NCBI GenBank assembly: GCA_964588525.1 | Contig: CAZPQC010000022.1 | Location: 1-36,189 of the forward strand | Source of the DNA: JAFGQJ01 sp964588525 | GTDB lineage: Bacteria > Spirochaetota > Spirochaetia > SZUA-6 > DRHE01 | Direction: 5' to 3' | DNA: 36,189 nucleotides | Part shown: positions 32,747 to 36,189 of the stretch, one piece after another | Layout: each line of letters begins with the position of its first letter | Position numbering within the stretch: the stretch's first letter is position 1 | The notes under the pieces: generated by a model | Database searches by the model: none | What the model was told of the DNA's origin: nothing | Seen by the model: only the letters and a program-made list of their open reading frames with translations | Position numbers and translations under genes: made by a program

Positions 32747-34518
32747 CTGCTCAGCAGCGGAGCTTCCCGGCGGCCGGCGGACCGGCGGGCGGATGAGAGG
32801 TGCGCCTTATCCGGCAGCGGATCCGGAAAGGTTTCCGGACTCAGGCCATGTCTCTCCAGGTGCTGCAGGCTTACAAACGTTCCCTCTTTGCAGAGCAGCC
32901 GGCCTCCGCATTCGCAGGATCCGCATAATCCCACCCCGCATAGAGACGGGGTTTCCAGGGACAGGTAGATCTCCGAGGGCGCAGCACCCAGGGCGAGTTC
33001 CCGGCGGCAGGCCCGGGCCAGGAATCCCTGAGGCCCGACGTTGTAGAAGCAGCTGTCCTCCGCAGCCGGTCCGTCGAGGTGTCGCGGGAGGTGGTCCAAG
33101 ATCCGTGCCGGCCGGCCCCGGTCCGCGACCGCTGCTTGCCGGGAGGGCAGATCCAGTGCGGACAGGATCTCCAGATCCTCCTCTCGAGTCGATCCGAAAA
33201 GCAGTGTAACCTCTTTACCCCGGGCGACGAGGGCCTGGGTCAACAACGGAGCCAGGGCGATTCCCGTGCCTCCGGCAACGATATAGGCCTTCGGCCTGGT
33301 GCTGTCCGCCATCTGCGCCCCATAGGGGCCTCGCAGCAGGAGCCGGTCCCCCGCTTTCAATCGAAACAGGGCCTCGGTGAACGGACCCCGCCTGCGAACC
33401 AGAAAAGTAGCCGGCCTGCAGCAGGCGATGGAGAACGGTTTTTCCCCGGAGCCGGGAAGAAACAGGAAGGCGTACTGGCTGGCGGAAGCGTTCAACTCGC
33501 CCTCCAGGATGATCATCCGGAGCGTTTCACCGAATTCCCGTATTTCCCGTATCCGGGAAGTTCGGTATTCCATCAGCGGCTCGGTGGACAGGAAGGTGTC
33601 CGCGCTTTCGCCTCCCTCTTCAAAGTCCCTTCGCAACGCCCCGATATAGAGGGGAATGAGGTCCTGGCGGGGAACCCGGGCAATGACACTTCCAAGGCCA
33701 ACCACGTTCGCCCCTGCCCGTTGCATCCTGCGGATATCCTCCGCCGAGGAGACCCCGCCGATCCCGATAATCGGAATGTGCGGGCCGACGGTTCTGCGGA
33801 TCTCCGCCACGCTCCGGATCGCCTTTTCCTTGATCCACTCTCCGGATTTTCCGCCCCTGCCGCCGTTCGGATTGGAAAGGATCGGTTTGCCGCTGCCGGG
33901 CTCCCGGAACAGCTCCGGTCCCACCGTGTTGATCGCGCTTAAGCCCTCGGCTCCGGCAGAAACGGCGGCTTGGGCGATTTCTGCAATGTTCGCCACGTTG
34001 GGTGAGAGCTTCGGGAACAGCAGGGCTGTCGTAGCACCGCGAATCGCTCGGATATATTCCGAGACGACCCGCTGGTCACTTCCTATACTGGACCCGTAAC
34101 CACTGGCCGCATGGGGACAGGAGAAGTTCAGTTCCAGGATATCCGCCACGGGTGCGAAACATCTGGCCAGTTCGATAAAGTCCTCGATGCAGTTGGCGGA
34201 CAGAGAGACGTTGAGAAGGCTGCGGAGCCCGTGCTTCCGGCGCAGGTCGGTCAGCTCCCTGATTCCTGCCGCCATTCCCGGGTTTCGCAGACCCACGGCG
34301 TTGGCGAAGCAGCCTACCTCTTTCTCGAGGAGAACCGGCTCCCGATAGCCCGGATTGGCGTGTATCTGATAGCTCTTCGTGGTGATGATTTCAATTTCCG
34401 GAACCATGCGGTCGATCCAATCGATCATGCCGGGACGGGTTGTCAGGATTCCGGAGACTGTGGCCAGCTTGAAACCCCCTGACCCAAGACGGTGGAGGAT
34501 CTGGTGTTTCCGCATCAT
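32743..34518 (-). CDS. Fused dihydroorotate dehydrogenase / PyrK-type electron transfer subunit
   Basis: 591 residues. Residues 1-310 are a class-1B-like PyrD barrel (LELNFSCPHA with catalytic C134; FPKLSPNVAN; AINTVGPELF; IIGIGGVSSAEDIRRMQRAGANVVGLG). Residues about 320-591 are a PyrK-like FAD/NAD(P) module (KPFSIACCRPATF; AGGTGIALAPLLTQAL), ending in a [2Fe-2S] site CGVGLCGSC...C (C527, C532, C535, C543). PyrDB and PyrK are normally separate proteins; here one chain would pass electrons from dihydroorotate through FMN, FeS and FAD to NAD. The SD (AGGAGGTGA) lies within the end of pyrF-pyrE, and ATGA overlap couples translation. The C-terminal 45 residues are basic and not conserved-looking. 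Confidence 0.9.
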   Translation of the reverse strand: MMRKHQILHRLGSGGFKLATVSGILTTRPGMIDWIDRMVPEIEIITTKSYQIHANPGYREPVLLEKEVGCFANAVGLRNPGMAAGIRELTDLRRKHGLRSLLNVSLSANCIEDFIELARCFAPVADILELNFSCPHAASGYGSSIGSDQRVVSEYIRAIRGATTALLFPKLSPNVANIAEIAQAAVSAGAEGLSAINTVGPELFREPGSGKPILSNPNGGRGGKSGEWIKEKAIRSVAEIRRTVGPHIPIIGIGGVSSAEDIRRMQRAGANVVGLGSVIARVPRQDLIPLYIGALRRDFEEGGESADTFLSTEPLMEYRTSRIREIREFGETLRMIILEGELNASASQYAFLFLPGSGEKPFSIACCRPATFLVRRRGPFTEALFRLKAGDRLLLRGPYGAQMADSTRPKAYIVAGGTGIALAPLLTQALVARGKEVTLLFGSTREEDLEILSALDLPSRQAAVADRGRPARILDHLPRHLDGPAAEDSCFYNVGPQGFLARACRRELALGAAPSEIYLSLETPSLCGVGLCGSCECGGRLLCKEGTFVSLQHLERHGLSPETFPDPLPDKAHLSSARRSAGRREAPLLSS

Positions 34519-35948
34519 GTGTTCACCTCCTCGTTCAGGCGCTCTGCGGCAAGACCCCGGGAGCGGGCCAGTTCCAGCAGTTCTGAAATTCCCGCGAAGG
34601 CGTGGAAGCGAATGCCCCGGCGTTCGATCTCCTCCCGGCCGCCGCTCTGCCGGTCGACCAGGACGACCAGGTCGGTAACCTCCAGGCCGGCGGCTTCCAG
34701 GATCGCGATGGCTTCGAGCTTGCTCTGGGCGGAGCTAATCACGTCGTCGAGCAGCACGACCCGCTCCCCGGGTGCGAAGAAGCCTTCGATCGAGTTTCCC
34801 GTGCCGTGGTCCTTGGCAGTGATCCTGGGGTAGATGAAGGGCTTTCCCAGACGCAGAGAGGCAGCGGCGGCCAGAGGAACAGCGGCCACCGGGATGGCGG
34901 CGATGCGGTCGAATGTCAGAGGACGCAGCAGCAGCTCGTAGGCTTCGGCCACACCGGCCAGAAGCCCGGGGCTGGAGATGATCCGGCGAAGATCCAGGTA
35001 GTGGGGAGAAATCTTTCCGGATTTCAGCCGGAAGGATCCGAACTTGAGACAGCCCTGTTCGATGATCTGTTCTAGAAGAGCGATCCGGCGGATTTCTCTC
35101 TTCAAGCTTCGAGTTTGGTGATGATTTCTCGAACCGGCGATCTCCCAGTTGATGCGTTCGCAAAACTGCCGGGCTTGCCGTCCGGGATCTGCATCCTGAT
35201 AGATGCTCCTTCCCACGACCAGAAGGAGTCCCAGGCCGTCCTCCCGCAGTCCCGCCCGGATGGCGGCCGCCATGCTGCCGCCTTGAGCCCCGATGCCGGG
35301 GCAGAGGATCCAAGCGCCGGGAAGCTGATCCCGAACCGTCTCCAAGGCTTCGGGATCGGTAGCCCCGATGACCAACCCGATGTCGGGGGACCAGCTGCAC
35401 ACCTCCCGGGCTATCTCGAGGTACAGGGGGCAGCTCGTTTGGCCGCCTGCTCTACCGATGTGCCTCTGTTTGACCTCCAGGCTTTGGAGGTCTCCGGATT
35501 CGGGGTTGGAGGTGCGGCAGAGCAGGAACAGACCCTTGCCCTCGTAGGCGAGGAAGGGCTGAATCGACTCCCGCCCCAAATAGGGATTCAGCGTGACCGA
35601 ATCGACGGCGAAGTGCTCGAAGATCGCCCGGGCATAGGCCGAAGCGGTCTGGCCGATATCGTTCCGTTTAGCGTCCAGGATCACCGGTGTGCCTTCGGGG
35701 ATCAGATGGAGAGTAGCGCGCAGTGCTTCCATCCCGGCCGGACCGTATGCCTCGTAGAAGGCGATGTTGGGTTTGTAGCAGGCTGCGTACGGTAGAGTCT
35801 GCTCGATTACCTCCCGGTTCCGCTTCAAAGCCAAGCGCGCCGCACTTTTTGGATCCGTGTGCTCGAAGCGCGGGTCCAGGCCGATGCAGAGAAGGCTCTG
35901 CTTTTCCCTACAGGTCGATTCCAGGTGTTTAAAAAAGTTCCTGTTCAT
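34515..35948 (-). CDS. Fused OMP decarboxylase - orotate phosphoribosyltransferase (PyrF-PyrE)
   Basis: 477 residues. Residues 1-275 are OMP decarboxylase: CIGLDPRFEHTD, CYKPNIAFYEAYG, VILDAKRNDIGQTASAYA (catalytic Asp-Lys-Asp set), SVTLNPYLG, CPGIGAQGG. It resembles the longer type-2 PyrF. From about residue 285 comes orotate phosphoribosyltransferase: CLKFGSFRLKSGKISPHYLDL and the PRPP loop VVLLDDVISSAQSKLEA. Together they turn orotate into UMP; the order is the reverse of the animal UMP synthase. GGGAGGGA lies just before ATG 35948. It is the first gene of the pyr operon, coupled to pyrD-pyrK by ATGA. Confidence 0.92.
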   Translation of the reverse strand: MNRNFFKHLESTCREKQSLLCIGLDPRFEHTDPKSAARLALKRNREVIEQTLPYAACYKPNIAFYEAYGPAGMEALRATLHLIPEGTPVILDAKRNDIGQTASAYARAIFEHFAVDSVTLNPYLGRESIQPFLAYEGKGLFLLCRTSNPESGDLQSLEVKQRHIGRAGGQTSCPLYLEIAREVCSWSPDIGLVIGATDPEALETVRDQLPGAWILCPGIGAQGGSMAAAIRAGLREDGLGLLLVVGRSIYQDADPGRQARQFCERINWEIAGSRNHHQTRSLKREIRRIALLEQIIEQGCLKFGSFRLKSGKISPHYLDLRRIISSPGLLAGVAEAYELLLRPLTFDRIAAIPVAAVPLAAAASLRLGKPFIYPRITAKDHGTGNSIEGFFAPGERVVLLDDVISSAQSKLEAIAILEAAGLEVTDLVVLVDRQSGGREEIERRGIRFHAFAGISELLELARSRGLAAERLNEEVNT

Positions 35949-35980
35949 TTTTCCCTCCCGCTGTTGGTTTGCTAATCACC

Positions 35981-36022
35981 CCTGTGCGGGCCGCCCTGTG
36001 CGGGCCACCCTGCGCGGGCCGC
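35981..36022. repeat. Three tandem 14-base repeats in the pyr leader
   Basis: Three back-to-back copies of CCTGTGCGGGCCGC at 35981-35994, 35995-36008 (CCAC at the end) and 36009-36022 (CCTGCGC...), each one or two bases different. They lie between the pyrF-pyrE start (35948) and the terminators, in a leader with no gene. Confidence 0.85.
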
Positions 36023-36067
36023 CCAGACCAGGAATGCCGGAACGGGTCCCAGCCGACGGCCGGCCGT

Positions 36068-36106
36068 AAAAAAAGGGCTGTCCCCGACCGAGGGAACAGC
36101 CCTTTT
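36068..36106 (-). terminator. Intrinsic terminator 1 of 3
   Basis: AAAAGGGCTGT (36071-36081) pairs with ACAGCCCTTTT (36096-36106) around a CCCCGACCGAGGGA loop. On the minus strand the stem is followed by seven T (plus-strand A 36068-36074). A four-T run on the other side makes it weakly bidirectional. Confidence 0.8.
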
Positions 36107-36116
36107 GAACAGCCAC

Positions 36117-36147
36117 AAAAAAGAGGAGAGCCAAAGGCTCTCCTCTT
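36117..36147 (-). terminator. Intrinsic terminator 2 of 3
   Basis: A perfect 12-bp stem (AAGAGGAGAGCC / GGCTCTCCTCTT) with loop AAA, followed on the minus strand by six T (36122-36117). Confidence 0.85.
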
Positions 36148-36162
36148 GATACCTCAATGGTT

Positions 36163-36188
36163 AAAAAAAAACTCCGGAAATTCCGGAG
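36163..36188 (-). terminator. Intrinsic terminator 3 of 3
   Basis: CTCCGGA / TCCGGAG (36172-36188, loop AAT) followed on the minus strand by nine T (36171-36163). It would end a transcript coming from beyond the window edge. Confidence 0.8.
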
Positions 36189-36189
36189 C

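Noticed and set aside
35981..36022. Tandem repeats as a CRISPR array
   Set aside because: The 14-base units are contiguous with no spacers, and no cas gene is present.

Overview
The window (about 36 kb, GC-rich, densely coding) looks like the chromosome of an anaerobic, Gram-negative (diderm) bacterium. A TonB-dependent receptor implies an outer membrane. Anaerobic life is suggested by an oxygen-sensitive anaerobic sulfatase maturase, a giant 2-hydroxyacyl-CoA dehydratase activase-type protein, ferredoxin-linked dihydroorotate dehydrogenase-like enzymes and a molybdenum hydroxylase. A spirochaete is my best guess from the gene content and protein style, but there is no rRNA or other phylogenetic marker here and the guess is inference only.

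Layout. 1-2400: a BtuB-like vitamin B12 receptor (minus strand) behind a clear cobalamin riboswitch and a terminator. 2600-5580: a small secreted protein, a decayed PTS EIIA fragment, an ACT-domain protein, and an unusual fusion of a zinc ribbon, a catalytically dead alpha/beta hydrolase and a polytopic membrane domain. 5600-8220: anaerobic sulfatase maturase translationally coupled to a diacylglycerol kinase-like lipid kinase, then YjbQ. 8260-12830: an rluA-xdhA-xdhB run encoding a pseudouridine synthase and a two-subunit xanthine dehydrogenase-type purine hydroxylase. 12860-17695: a promoter, a frameshifted alpha/beta hydrolase remnant, and a 1421-residue CoA dehydratase activase-like protein with two activase modules in one chain. 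17700-20458: a cysteine-type sulfatase with an Asp-box beta-propeller protein. 20625-24344: a compact ssnA - dihydropyrimidine-dehydrogenase-like - ygeY operon. 24544-28026: flavin reductase, threonine synthase-like enzyme, small membrane protein and a cNMP-binding HD-GYP protein. 28043-29801: a DHH phosphoesterase and a lipoprotein (minus). 30029-32746: a PLP enzyme and an MFS transporter. 32743-36189: a pyrimidine operon made of two fusion genes (pyrF-pyrE and pyrD-pyrK) behind a leader with tandem 14-base repeats and three stacked terminators.

How they may work together. Xanthine dehydrogenase, SsnA, YgeY and the dihydropyrimidine-dehydrogenase-like protein belong to the selenium/molybdenum-hydroxylase-linked gene set now associated with anaerobic purine breakdown; here it is split into two loci 8 kb apart, with the activase and sulfatase genes in between. 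The sulfatase needs its active-site cysteine converted to formylglycine, and the maturase 11 kb away would do this without oxygen. The pyrimidine operon gives orotate to UMP synthesis with two polypeptides in place of four. The points most worth a second look are the ssnA-ygeY operon with its altered DHOD-like active-site loop, the zinc-ribbon/dead-hydrolase/membrane fusion, the intramolecular activase pair, the cytoplasmic sulfatase/propeller pair, and the pyr leader. All readings come from the sequence by eye; no database search was run.
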